Source: Diaphorobacter limosus (GTDB lineage: Bacteria > Pseudomonadota > Gammaproteobacteria > Burkholderiales > Burkholderiaceae_C). From it: DNA of 64,000 nucleotides. Position 1 is the first letter of the stretch. Each line of letters starts with the position of its first letter. The stretch lies in the NCBI RefSeq assembly GCF_033100095.1, contig NZ_CP136921.1, positions 3,437,001 through 3,501,000 on the forward strand, written 5' to 3'. The notes under the pieces are model-generated. The model was not told where the DNA came from and made no database searches. It was given only the letters and a program-made list of their open reading frames with translations. Positions 24,877-37,904 of this stretch are shown here, piece by piece. Made by a program: the position numbers and the translations under genes.

Positions 24877-26451
24877 ATGCACCCGCGTTGCGACGAGACG
24901 CCGCAGTGGGCGCAGCTGCAGGCGCATTACCAGGCCCAAGGGCGTGGCCTGGACTTGCGGCGCGCCTTTGCCGAGGACGCGGGGCGCTTCGCGCATTTCA
25001 GCCAGCAGGCGCCCCATGTGTTTGCCGACCTGTCCAAGAACCTGTGGGACAGGCAGGCCGAGGCGCTGCTGCTGGACATGGCGCGCGCCTGCCGGCTGGA
25101 GCACAGCCGCGACGCCATGTTCGCCGGCCAGGCCGTCAACAGCACCGAGGGCCGCGCCGCGCTGCACACCCTGCTGCGCCGCCCCCGGGGCCTGGCCCTG
25201 CCCGGTGACGAGCCCTTCGTCGCCCAGGCCCTGCAGGAGGTGCACGCCACGCTGGATGCCATGCTGGCCTTTGCCGAGGCCGTACGCGCCGACGCGCAGA
25301 TCACCGACATCGTCAACATCGGCATCGGCGGCTCGGATCTGGGGCCGCACATGGCGGTGCGCGCGCTGCAGGCCCACCAGTTGCCGGGCCGGCGCTTTCA
25401 CTTCGTCTCCAACATCGACGGCCATGAGCTGGCCAGCGTGCTGCAGGCCGTGCGGCCCGAGAGCACGCTGTTCATCGTCGCCTCCAAGACCTTCACCACG
25501 CTGGAGACCATGGCCAACGCGCGCTCGGCGCTGGACTGGTTTGCCGCCCAGGGCGGGCAGGATGTGGCGCGGCATTTCGTGGCGCTGACGGCCAACGTCG
25601 CCAAGGCGGCCGAGTGGGGCATGAGCCGCACCTTCGGCTTCTGGGACTGGGTGGGTGGGCGCTATTCGCTGTGGTCGGCCATAGGTCTGCCGATAGCCAT
25701 CGCCATAGGCGCGGCGGGTTTCCGCGACTTCCTGGCCGGGGCGCATGCCATGGACGAGCATTTCCGCAGCGCGCCGCTGGCGCACAACCTGCCCGTGCGC
25801 CTGGCGCTGCTGGACATCTGGTACCGCAACTTCCTGGGCCTGCCCAGCCGCTGCATCGCGCCCTACCACGCCTGGCTGCAGCGCCTGCCGGCCTACCTGC
25901 AGCAGCTGGAGATGGAGAGCAACGGCAAGCGCGTGGACAGCCAGGGCCGCGCCCTGCCCATGGCCACCGCGCCCGTGATCTGGGGCGAGCCCGGCAGCAA
26001 CGGCCAGCATGCCTTCTTCCAGCTGCTGCACCAGGGGCCCGACGTGCAGGCGCTGGAGATCATCGCCGTGCGCGACAGCGCCCACGGCCTGGCCGGCCAC
26101 CACCAGATGCTGCTGGCCAATGCGCTGGCCCAGGCACAGGCGCTGATGCAGGGGCGCGCCAGCGGTTGCGGCCACCGGCATTTCCCCGGCAACCGGCCGA
26201 GCAGCTTTGTGCTGCTGGACGCGCTCACGCCCGCGTCGCTGGGCGCCTACCTGGCGCTGCAGGAGCACCGCGTGTTCTGCAGCGGCAGCCTGTGGGGCAT
26301 CAACAGCTTTGACCAATGGGGTGTCGAGCTGGGCAAGCAGCTGGCGCAGGACCTGCAGCCGCGCCTGCACACGGGCGATGTGGCGGGGCTGGATGGCTCC
26401 ACCGCCGGCCTGCTGCAGCGCCTGGCGGGTGTCGGCGGCAGGGCGCCCTGA
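24877..26451 (+). CDS. pgi: Glucose-6-phosphate isomerase
   Basis: Interconverts glucose-6-phosphate and fructose-6-phosphate; 524 residues. Motifs NIGIGGSDLGPHM, SNIDGHEL, SKTFTTLETMANA, the signature FWDWVGGRYSLWSAIGLPIA, and the active-site regions LEMESNGKRVD and WGEPGSNGQHAFFQLLHQG. ATG 24877 fits the family N-terminus; the frame is open upstream into the preceding gene. Likely co-transcribed with the synthase upstream and possibly tal. Confidence 0.97.
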   Translation: MHPRCDETPQWAQLQAHYQAQGRGLDLRRAFAEDAGRFAHFSQQAPHVFADLSKNLWDRQAEALLLDMARACRLEHSRDAMFAGQAVNSTEGRAALHTLLRRPRGLALPGDEPFVAQALQEVHATLDAMLAFAEAVRADAQITDIVNIGIGGSDLGPHMAVRALQAHQLPGRRFHFVSNIDGHELASVLQAVRPESTLFIVASKTFTTLETMANARSALDWFAAQGGQDVARHFVALTANVAKAAEWGMSRTFGFWDWVGGRYSLWSAIGLPIAIAIGAAGFRDFLAGAHAMDEHFRSAPLAHNLPVRLALLDIWYRNFLGLPSRCIAPYHAWLQRLPAYLQQLEMESNGKRVDSQGRALPMATAPVIWGEPGSNGQHAFFQLLHQGPDVQALEIIAVRDSAHGLAGHHQMLLANALAQAQALMQGRASGCGHRHFPGNRPSSFVLLDALTPASLGAYLALQEHRVFCSGSLWGINSFDQWGVELGKQLAQDLQPRLHTGDVAGLDGSTAGLLQRLAGVGGRAP

Positions 26452-26463
26452 TAGCCTGGATGC

Positions 26464-26514
26464 TTTTGTTTTGATAGCAGTTCGCGCTTGCTGCATGCGA
26501 GCTGGAGGCGAAAA
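26464..26514 (+). repeat. Repeat family A, divergent copy after pgi
   Basis: TTTTGATAGCAGTTCGCGCT, then TGCTGCATGCGAGCTGGAGG, then CGAAAAT. Weaker match but same order: GATAGC, GCGCTTG, AGCTGGAGGC, AT-rich end. Lies in the pgi-aroB gap. Confidence 0.72.
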
Positions 26515-26580
26515 TCAGCACCCTGCTGGACGCCAGCGATAATTTTCCCCTTGTTTGAACCCGTCCCGATTCCACCACCC

Positions 26581-27702
26581 ATGACGCAAGCCACCCTGCC
26601 GGCCACAGACACCGTTCGCATCGCACTGGACGAGCGCAGCTACGACATAGCCATTGGCGCCGATATGCTGGCCAGCCTGGCGCAGCGCGCCGATGTGCCC
26701 GCCGGCACGGCGGCGCTGGTGGTGAGCAACACGGTAGTGCAGCCACTGTATGGCGCGGCGCTGGCGGCGGCCCTGCGCCAGCGCTACCCGGTGGTGCACA
26801 GCGTCGTCCTGCCCGACGGCGAGGAGCACAAGACCTGGCAGACCCTGAACCTGATCTTCGACGCCCTGCTGTCCCACGCCTGCGACCGCAAGGTGGTGCT
26901 CTACGCCCTGGGCGGCGGCGTGATTGGCGACATGACGGGCTTTGCCGCCGCCTGCTATATGCGCGGCGTGCCGTTTGTGCAGGTGCCGACGACGCTGCTG
27001 GCGCAGGTGGACTCGTCGGTGGGTGGCAAGACCGCCATCAACCACCCGCTGGGCAAGAACATGATCGGCGCCTTCTACCAGCCGCGGCTGGTGCTGTGCG
27101 ACCTGGCGACGCTGGACACCTTGCCCGCGCGCGAGCTGGCCGCCGGCCTGGCCGAGGTCATCAAGTATGGGCCGATTGCCGACATGCAGCTCTTTGCCTG
27201 GCTGGAGCAGAACATGGATGCGCTGCTGGCGCGCGATCGCGCCGCGCTGGCGCATGCCGTCAGGCGCAGCTGCGAGATCAAGGCGGCGGTGGTCGGCGCG
27301 GACGAGCGCGAATCGGGCCTGCGCGCCATTCTGAACTTTGGCCACACCTTCGGCCACGCCATCGAGGCCGGCATGGGCTACGGCGTCTGGCTGCATGGCG
27401 AGGGCGTGGCGGCGGGCATGGTGATGGCGGCCGAGCTCTCGCGCCGCCTGGGGCTGGTCGATGCGGCCTTTGTGCAGCGCCTGACGGATTTGATTGCACG
27501 CGCCGGCCTGCCCACGCGCGGCCCGGTGCTGGACGCGGCAGACAACGCCGGCCGCTACCTGCAGCTGATGCGCGTGGACAAAAAGGCCGAGGCCGGCGAG
27601 ATCCGCTTTGTGCTCATAGCCGGGCCGGGCCAGGCCATCATGCGCGCCGCGCCCGATGCGCTGGTGCGCGAGGTCATAGACCATTGCTGCGCAATCGTCT
27701 GA
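26581..27702 (+). CDS. aroB: 3-dehydroquinate synthase
   Basis: Second enzyme of the shikimate pathway, converting DAHP to 3-dehydroquinate with NAD and zinc; 373 residues. NAD-binding [34 protein letters not shown], and metal ligands in AEVIKYGPI (Glu) and [12 protein letters not shown] (His) are all present, plus [11 protein letters not shown]. Start ATG 26581. Confidence 0.97.
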   Translation: MTQATLPATDTVRIALDERSYDIAIGADMLASLAQRADVPAGTAALVVSNTVVQPLYGAALAAALRQRYPVVHSVVLPDGEEHKTWQTLNLIFDALLSHACDRKVVLYALGGGVIGDMTGFAAACYMRGVPFVQVPTTLLAQVDSSVGGKTAINHPLGKNMIGAFYQPRLVLCDLATLDTLPARELAAGLAEVIKYGPIADMQLFAWLEQNMDALLARDRAALAHAVRRSCEIKAAVVGADERESGLRAILNFGHTFGHAIEAGMGYGVWLHGEGVAAGMVMAAELSRRLGLVDAAFVQRLTDLIARAGLPTRGPVLDAADNAGRYLQLMRVDKKAEAGEIRFVLIAGPGQAIMRAAPDALVREVIDHCCAIV

Positions 27703-27711
27703 TGCTATATT

Positions 27712-27757
27712 AATAATAGCTGTTTGCGCCTGATGGTAAAGCGCTGGAGGCCTTTTT
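27712..27757 (+). repeat. Repeat family A copy that carries the dgt ribosome-binding site
   Basis: AATAATAGCTGTTTGCGCCT, then GATGGTAAAGCGCTGGAGGC, then CTTTTT. The copy ends 1-2 bp before the dgt ATG. Its GGAGG (27746-27750), altered from the consensus AGAGG, sits 8 nt from the ATG at the right place for a Shine-Dalgarno sequence. Confidence 0.88.
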
Positions 27758-27758
27758 G

Positions 27759-28928
27759 ATGCATGAAACCGGCCTGGCCCCCTACGCCTGTGATCCGGCG
27801 TTGAGCCGTGGCCGCCGGTACTTCGAGCCGCCGGCGCCCACGCGCACCGAGTACCAGCGCGACCGCGACCGCATCGTGCATTCCACGGCCTTCAGGCGCC
27901 TGGTCTACAAGACCCAGGTGTTCTTGAACCACGAGGGGGATTTGTTTCGCACCCGGCTCACGCATTCGCTGGAGGTGGCACAGCTGGGCCGCTCCATCGC
28001 GCGCTCGCTGCGCCTGAACGAGGATCTGGTCGAGGCCATCTGCCTGGCGCATGACCTGGGCCACACGCCCTTCGGCCACGCCGGGCAGGACGCGCTGAAC
28101 GACTGCATGACCGGCTTTGGCGGCTTCGAGCACAACCTGCAGAGCCTGCGCGTGGTGGATGCGCTGGAAGACCGCTACCCGGCGTACGACGGCATCAACC
28201 TGACTTTCGAGACGCGCGAGGGCATCCTGAAGCATTGCTCGCGCCGCAACGCCGAGTTGATCGAGGCGCGCGAGAGCGGCGGGGTGGGGCGGCGCTTTCT
28301 GCTGGGCCAGCAACCCAGCCTGGAGGCGCAGCTGTGCAACCTGGCCGACGAGATCGCCTACAACGCGCACGACATCGACGACGGCGTCCGCTCCGGCCTG
28401 ATCACCCTGGAGCAGCTGCGCGAGGTGCCGCTGTTCGAGCGCTACCGCGCCCAGGCGCAGGCGCAGTACCCGCAGTTGGGGCGGGCCACGGGCCGGCGTC
28501 GGCTATTGAGCGAGGCCATACGCCGCATGCTCAGCGACCAGGTGTATGACGTGATCGCCGCCACGCGCGCGGCCCTGGCCGAACATGCGCCCTCCGACGT
28601 GGACGCCGTGCGCGGCCTGCCGGCGCTGGTGGGGTTCTCGGCCGGCATGCGTGCCCAGTCGCGCCAGCTCAAGAGTTTTTTGTTCCGCGAGCTGTACCGT
28701 CACCCCCAGGTGGTGCAGACCACCGATGGCGCGCGCCAGGTGGTGCGCGAGCTGTTTGCCCTCTACCAGGCCGAACCGCGCCAGATGCCGGCGGCGCAGG
28801 CCGGGTGGGCCCTGGAGGGCGACGCGCAGCAGCGCGCGCGCACAGTCGCCGACTTCATCGCCGGCATGACCGACCGCTACGCCGCGCGCGAGCATGAGCG
28901 GCTGACGGGCCAGCGCCTGCTGGGCTGA
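27759..28928 (+). CDS. dgt: Deoxyguanosinetriphosphate triphosphohydrolase-like protein
   Basis: HD-domain dNTP triphosphohydrolase, 389 residues. Metal-binding motifs are THSLEVAQLGR and CLAHDLGHTPFGHAG, with the later Asp in ADEIAYNAHDIDDG; VHSTAFRRLVYKTQVF is the family N-terminal signature. ATG 27759 follows GGAGG contributed by a family A repeat. Length fits the type 2 Dgt family in betaproteobacteria, commonly found after aroB. Confidence 0.95.
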   Translation: MHETGLAPYACDPALSRGRRYFEPPAPTRTEYQRDRDRIVHSTAFRRLVYKTQVFLNHEGDLFRTRLTHSLEVAQLGRSIARSLRLNEDLVEAICLAHDLGHTPFGHAGQDALNDCMTGFGGFEHNLQSLRVVDALEDRYPAYDGINLTFETREGILKHCSRRNAELIEARESGGVGRRFLLGQQPSLEAQLCNLADEIAYNAHDIDDGVRSGLITLEQLREVPLFERYRAQAQAQYPQLGRATGRRRLLSEAIRRMLSDQVYDVIAATRAALAEHAPSDVDAVRGLPALVGFSAGMRAQSRQLKSFLFRELYRHPQVVQTTDGARQVVRELFALYQAEPRQMPAAQAGWALEGDAQQRARTVADFIAGMTDRYAAREHERLTGQRLLG

Positions 28929-28994
28929 CGCGCACAGGGGCGGTGCGGGGGCGGGGCATACAATGCCTGCCCCCGTTTCAGCGAGAGCAGCACC

Positions 28995-29627
28995 ATGAGC
29001 ACAGCGCCCGACCAACCCAGCCCGCAACCCGCCTGCGATGACGCCCTGGTGGTGCAGGACACCGTGCGCTGGCTGGAGCGCGCCGTCATCGGCCTGAATC
29101 TGTGCCCGTTTGCCAAGGGCGTGCACACCAAGGATCAGATCCATTACGCCGTGAGCCACGCCACCGATGCGCGCGAGCTGCTACAGGATTTGCAGCGCGA
29201 GCTGGAGGCGCTGGCCGAGGCGCCGGCGGAGAAGCGCGACACCACGCTGCTGATGGCGCCGCTGGCGATGCCGGATTTTCTCGACTTCAACGACTTCCTG
29301 GAGCTGGCCGACGAGCTGGTCGAGGCCATGGATCTGGCCGGCATCCTGCAGGTGGCGTCGTTCCACCCGCGCTTTCAGTTCGAGGGCACGCTGGCTGATG
29401 ACGTGAGCAACTGCACGAATCGCGCGCCGTACCCCACGCTGCACCTGCTGCGCGAGGAAAGCCTGGACCGCGCCGTGGAGGTGTTCCCCGAGGCCGAGGA
29501 AATCTTCGAGCGCAACATCGAGGTGCTGGAGCGCCTGGGCATGCAGGGCTGGGTCGATCTGGACGTAGGCGCGCGCTGCCCCATGGGCCATGGCGGCAAG
29601 AAGGATGATGAAAAGGGCGGCGCATGA
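28995..29627 (+). CDS. DUF1415 family protein
   Basis: Conserved protein of unknown function, 210 residues. Visible family features are WLERAVIGLNLCPFAKGV near residues 26-43, VASFHPRFQFEGT and the CTNRAPYPTLHLLREESLDRAV segment; no membrane segment or signal peptide. ATGA overlap with the methyltransferase gene downstream (29624-29627) shows coupling. Confidence 0.9.
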   Translation: MSTAPDQPSPQPACDDALVVQDTVRWLERAVIGLNLCPFAKGVHTKDQIHYAVSHATDARELLQDLQRELEALAEAPAEKRDTTLLMAPLAMPDFLDFNDFLELADELVEAMDLAGILQVASFHPRFQFEGTLADDVSNCTNRAPYPTLHLLREESLDRAVEVFPEAEEIFERNIEVLERLGMQGWVDLDVGARCPMGHGGKKDDEKGGA

Positions 29628-30520
29628 GCCGCGCCCAGTCCAAGGCCGATGCGGCCCAGGCCGCCCAGGCGGCGGTGCTGGCCGAGTTGCGGCCGGGCCA
29701 GTCCGTGGAGCTGCTGAAAGATCTGCACATCCTCACGCGCGAGGGGCGGCTGAACCAGGACTCGCGGCGCAAGCTCAAGCAGGTCTACCACCTGTACCAG
29801 TTCATAGAGCCGCTGCTGGCCGAGCTGTCGGCAGATGGCCATGCGCCGCTGCTGGCCGACCATGGCGCGGGCAAGTCCTACCTGGGCTTCATCCTCTACG
29901 ACCTGTTCTTCAAGAGCCTGGGGCGCGGCGAGATCTACGGCATAGAGTGGCGCGCCGAGCTGGTCGAGCGATCGCGCGCACTGGCGCAGCGCCTGGGCTT
30001 TGAGCGCATGCAGTTCCTGGACATGGCCGTGGCCGACGCCGCGGCACTGTCCGGCCTGCCCGAGCGCTTTGACATCGTCACCGCGCTGCACGCCTGCGAC
30101 ACCGCCACCGACGATGCGATTGCCTTCGGCCTGCAAAAACAGGCCCGCGCCATGGTGCTCGTGCCCTGCTGCCAGGCCGAGGTGGCGGCCAGCCTGCGCC
30201 AAACCTAGGCCCTGTCCCTGGCGCGCACGCCCCTGGCCGAGCTGTGGCGCCACCCGATCCACACGCGCGAGCTCGGCAGCCAGATCACCAATGTGCTGCG
30301 CTGCCTGCACCTGGAGGCCTCCGGCTACCAGGTCACCGTCACCGAGTTGGTGGGCTGGGAGCACAGCCTGAAGAACGAGCTCATCCTGGCACGCCACACC
30401 GGTCACAAGAAGCACAGCGCCCGCGAGCGGCTGGCGGCCATCCTGGAAGAGTTTGGCCTCACCCAGGCCCTGGGCCCACGTTTCGGCGTGCAAACCTTAT
30501 TGGGGTCAGATTCCAATTAA
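29624..30520 (+). pseudogene. SAM-dependent methyltransferase, interrupted by an in-frame amber codon and with an altered C-terminus
   Basis: A class I methyltransferase-like reading frame of 298 codons broken by TAG at 30206-30208. The first part (194 residues) has the SAM-binding-type segment LLADHGAGKSYLGFILYDLF and ends near VLVPCCQAEVAASLRQT. The same frame continues after TAG for about 100 codons with good coding content (SQITNVLRCLHLEASGYQVT; ELVGWEHSLKNELILARHTG). The last residues (LLGSDSN) are encoded by the RAYT palindrome at 30500, so the original 3' end has been replaced. A sequencing error at the amber codon, or real nonsense, cannot be separated here; a 194-residue product would lack the conserved C-terminal part. 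Confidence 0.8.
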
Positions 30521-30568
30521 TTGACAGGCGGCCTGCCATCTCGATAATTGGAGTCTGACCCCAATTAA
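30500..30568. repeat. RAYT-associated REP palindromes (family E), left side
   Basis: TTGGGGTCAGATTCCAATTA starts at 30500 and AATTGGAGTCTGACCCCAAT at 30546 is its near-perfect inverse, giving a REP hairpin pair before the transposase. The second arm continues into AAGGAG, the transposase ribosome site. Confidence 0.9.
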
Positions 30569-30577
30569 GGAGACTCC

Positions 30578-31270
30578 ATGGCCCGCCTGCCCCGGCTCAC
30601 CGTTCCTGGCTATCCGCACCATGTCATTCAGCGTGGCAACAACCGGCAGATGATCTTCAGGGATGCTGCGGATCACGAGTTCATGCTGGGCCTGCTGACC
30701 GAGCAGGCCAAGAAGCTCCAGGTCGAGATCCACGCCTATGTGCTCATGGGCAACCATTTCCACCTGCTGGCCACGCCGCAGACGCAGGATGGCCTGCCGC
30801 TGATGATGCAGTCCGTCGGGCGCAGCTATGTGCGCTATTTCAACCGCCGCCACCAGCGCAGCGGCACGCTGTGGGAGGGGCGCTACCGTTCGACCATCGT
30901 GCAGTCCGAGCGCTACCTGCTGGCCTGCATGGTCTACATCGACCTGAACCCGGTGCGCGCCGGCATGGTCGCCCAGCCGGGCGACTACCCCTGGTCCAGC
31001 TACGCGCACAGCATGGGGCGGCGCAACGATCCCCTGGTCACGCCGCATGCGCTGTTCTGGTCGCTGGGCAACACGCCGTTTGCACGCGAGGCGGCCTATG
31101 GCGAGCTGGTGCGGGCGGGCATCGTGGGGGCAGACCAGGCGCAGATCGGCCAGTCCGTCCATGCCGGCTGGGCGCTGGGCGAGGCGGACTTCATTGCTGC
31201 GTTGCAACAACGTACCCAGCGCCGTGTTGCCAAGGGCAAAGCTGGGCGTCCCGCTATTCAAACCGGCTGA
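30578..31270 (+). mobile_element. REP-associated tyrosine transposase (RAYT), Y1/IS200-like
   Basis: Single-domain Y1 transposase of the TnpA-REP family, 230 residues. The N-terminus MARLPRLTVPGYPHHVIQRG and the metal-binding HUH motif NHFHLL (H60, H62) are diagnostic, followed by YFNRRHQRSGTLWEGRYRS and YIDLNPVRAGM. Such enzymes cut and move REP palindromes. ATG 30578 follows AAGGAG. It is bracketed by inverted copies of the same 23-bp palindrome (30500-30522 and 31358-31380), so the 881-bp unit looks like a complete REPtron inserted at the end of the methyltransferase gene and upstream of gltB. Confidence 0.92.
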
Positions 31271-31283
31271 GCAAAACAGGTGC

Positions 31284-31322
31284 AATGCTTATCAGTTAAG
31301 CATTATTAGCTATTAATTTAAT
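31284..31322 (-). repeat. Repeat family A, short divergent copy after the transposase
   Basis: Minus strand TAAATTAATAGCTAATAATG, then CTTAACTGATAAGCATT. The AATAGCT, GCTTAACTGATAAGC order matches family A with a GC-to-AT drift. It lies within the RAYT unit, between the gene and its right palindrome. Confidence 0.55.
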
Positions 31323-31357
31323 ATGTCCCTAAATAAATGGAGACGATGATGTCCTGA

Positions 31358-31384
31358 AATTAATTGGAATCTGACCCCAATTAA
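31358..31384. repeat. RAYT-associated REP palindrome, right side
   Basis: AATTAATTGGAATCTGACCC, then CCAATTAA. Its first 23 nt are the exact inverse of 30500-30522, so the RAYT gene is flanked by perfect inverted repeats. It lies 68 bp before the gltB start and is therefore in or next to the gltB promoter region. Confidence 0.9.
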
Positions 31385-31451
31385 TATGCTTGCGCTGCAT
31401 GGGTTGATGCCTTAATCTCCGCTTCCCTGCGATATTTTGAGAAAGCGCGCG

Positions 31452-36179
<4,728 letters not shown>

Positions 36180-36189
36180 ACCGGACGCA

Positions 36190-36287
36190 ACTCCCTCTCC
36201 CGCTGGCGGGAGAGGGCAGGGGTGAGGGTGGCTTCCCCAGCGGGCACCCCCACCCCCACCCTCCCCCGCTACGCAGGGGAGGGAGTT
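36190..36287. repeat. Repeat family C copy between gltB and gltD
   Basis: CTCCCTCTCCCGCTGGCGGG at 36191-36210 and CCTCCCCCGCTACGCAGGGG at 36259-36278 form the end hairpins, with GGGGTGAGGGTGG and CACCCCCACCCCCACC between. It occupies most of the gap between two genes whose products are needed in equal amounts. Confidence 0.85.
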
Positions 36288-36331
36288 CAACCCCAAGAAC
36301 ACCCACAGACACAGCGAAAGACACCACAATC

Positions 36332-37810
36332 ATGGGCAAGACCACCGGTTTCATGGAATACGAGCGCATCGAGGAGGGCTACCCGGCCCCGGCCGAGCGC
36401 GTCAAGCACTACAAGGAGTTCGTCATCGGCCTGGATCAATCCCAGGCCAAGACCCAGGCTGCGCGCTGCATGGACTGCGGCATACCGTTCTGCAACCACG
36501 GCTGCCCGGTGAACAACATCATTCCGGACTTCAACGACCTCGTCTATCACGGCGACTGGAAGAGCGCCAGCACGGTGCTGCACAGCACCAACAACTTCCC
36601 CGAGTTCACCGGCCGCATCTGCCCCGCGCCCTGCGAGGCCGCCTGCACGCTCAACTTCAACAGCGACGCGGTGGGCATCAAGAGCATAGAGCACGCCATC
36701 GTCGACCGTGCCTGGGCCGAGGGCTGGATCAAGCCGCAGCCGGCAGCGCATAAAACGGGCAAGAAGGTTGCCATCGTCGGCTCCGGCCCGGCTGGCCTGG
36801 CCGCGGCCCAGCAGCTCGCCCGCGTGGGCCACAGCGTGACGCTGTTCGAGAAGAACGACCGCGTTGGCGGCCTGCTGCGCTACGGCATCCCCGACTTCAA
36901 GCTTGACAAGGGCCATATCGACCAGCGCGTGAAACAGCTCGAAGCCGAGGGCGTGGTGATCCGCACCAGCGTCTTTGTCGGCGCCGAGAAGGACGGCCTG
37001 GGCAAAGACAGCAAGGTCACCAACTGGGCCAAGGAAACCATCACCCCCGAGCAGCTGCACAAGGACTTTGACGCCGTGCTGCTCACCGGCGGTGCCGAGC
37101 AAAGCCGCGACCTGCCCGCGCCGGGCCGTGATCTGGCCGGCATCCACTTCGCCATGGAGTTTTTGCCGCAGCAAAACAAGGTCAACGCGGGCGACAAGCT
37201 CAAGGGCCAGATCCGTGCCGATGGCAAGCATGTGATCGTGATTGGCGGCGGCGACACCGGCAGCGACTGCGTCGGCACCAGCAACCGCCACGGCGCGGCC
37301 AGCGTGACGCAGTTCGAGGTCATGCCCATGCCGCCCGAGCAGGAAAACAAGCCCCTGGTCTGGCCCTACTGGCCGCTGAAATTGCGCACCAGCTCCAGCC
37401 ACGACGAGGGCTGCGTGCGCGAGTTCGCCATCTCCACCAAGGAATTCATCGGGCAGAAAGGCAAGGTCACGGGCCTGAAAACCGTGCAGGTTGAGTTCAA
37501 GAACGGCCAGTTCACCGAGGTGCCCGGCACCGAAAAAGAATACAAGGCCGACCTGGTGCTGCTGGCCATGGGCTTCACCAGCCCCGTGGCCGCCGTGCTC
37601 GATGCCTTTGGCGTCGAGAAAGACGCACGCGGCAACGCCCGCGCCAGCGTGGATTTCATCGGTGGCTACGCCACGAGTGTTCCGAAGGTGTTTGCCGCCG
37701 GCGACATGCGCCGGGGGCAGTCGCTGGTGGTCTGGGCCATCCGCGAAGGGCGCCAGGCGGCGCGCGCGGTCGATGAGTTCCTGATGGGGCGCAGCGACCT
37801 ACCGCGTTAA
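36332..37810 (+). CDS. gltD: Glutamate synthase small subunit
   Basis: NADPH-oxidising beta subunit that feeds electrons to GltB; 492 residues. Two N-terminal 4Fe-4S cysteine clusters ([17 protein letters not shown] and CPAPCEAAC), FAD-binding [14 protein letters not shown] and NADPH-binding GGGDTGSDC motifs, and the C-terminal FAD motif [18 protein letters not shown]. Length and order match the family. Confidence 0.97.
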   Translation: MGKTTGFMEYERIEEGYPAPAERVKHYKEFVIGLDQSQAKTQAARCMDCGIPFCNHGCPVNNIIPDFNDLVYHGDWKSASTVLHSTNNFPEFTGRICPAPCEAACTLNFNSDAVGIKSIEHAIVDRAWAEGWIKPQPAAHKTGKKVAIVGSGPAGLAAAQQLARVGHSVTLFEKNDRVGGLLRYGIPDFKLDKGHIDQRVKQLEAEGVVIRTSVFVGAEKDGLGKDSKVTNWAKETITPEQLHKDFDAVLLTGGAEQSRDLPAPGRDLAGIHFAMEFLPQQNKVNAGDKLKGQIRADGKHVIVIGGGDTGSDCVGTSNRHGAASVTQFEVMPMPPEQENKPLVWPYWPLKLRTSSSHDEGCVREFAISTKEFIGQKGKVTGLKTVQVEFKNGQFTEVPGTEKEYKADLVLLAMGFTSPVAAVLDAFGVEKDARGNARASVDFIGGYATSVPKVFAAGDMRRGQSLVVWAIREGRQAARAVDEFLMGRSDLPR

Positions 37811-37812
37811 GA

Positions 37813-37866
37813 ATAAAAATGGCCAATAGGCCTTATGTGACAAGCGCCTAAAGCTATTTAAATTAT
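37813..37866 (-). repeat. Repeat family A copy after gltD
   Basis: Minus strand AAATAGCTTTAGGCGCTTGT, then CACATAAGGCCTATTGGCCA, then TTTTT. Together with a second half copy (ATAGCTATAGGCGCTT at 37865-37880) it builds a hairpin. Confidence 0.82.
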
Positions 37867-37884
37867 AGCTATAGGCGCTTTCTT
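37842..37884. terminator. Bidirectional terminator-like hairpin built from repeat A, between gltD and mmsA
   Basis: AAGCGCCTAAAGCTAT (37842-37857) pairs with ATAGCTATAGGCGCTT (37865-37880) with one mismatch in 16 and a 7-nt AT loop. The plus-strand side is followed by TCTT and the minus-strand side by GTCACATAAG, so any U-tract is weak. It sits between convergent genes. Confidence 0.65.
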
Positions 37885-37904
37885 CCTGGCCGCCTGGCGC
37901 GGTC

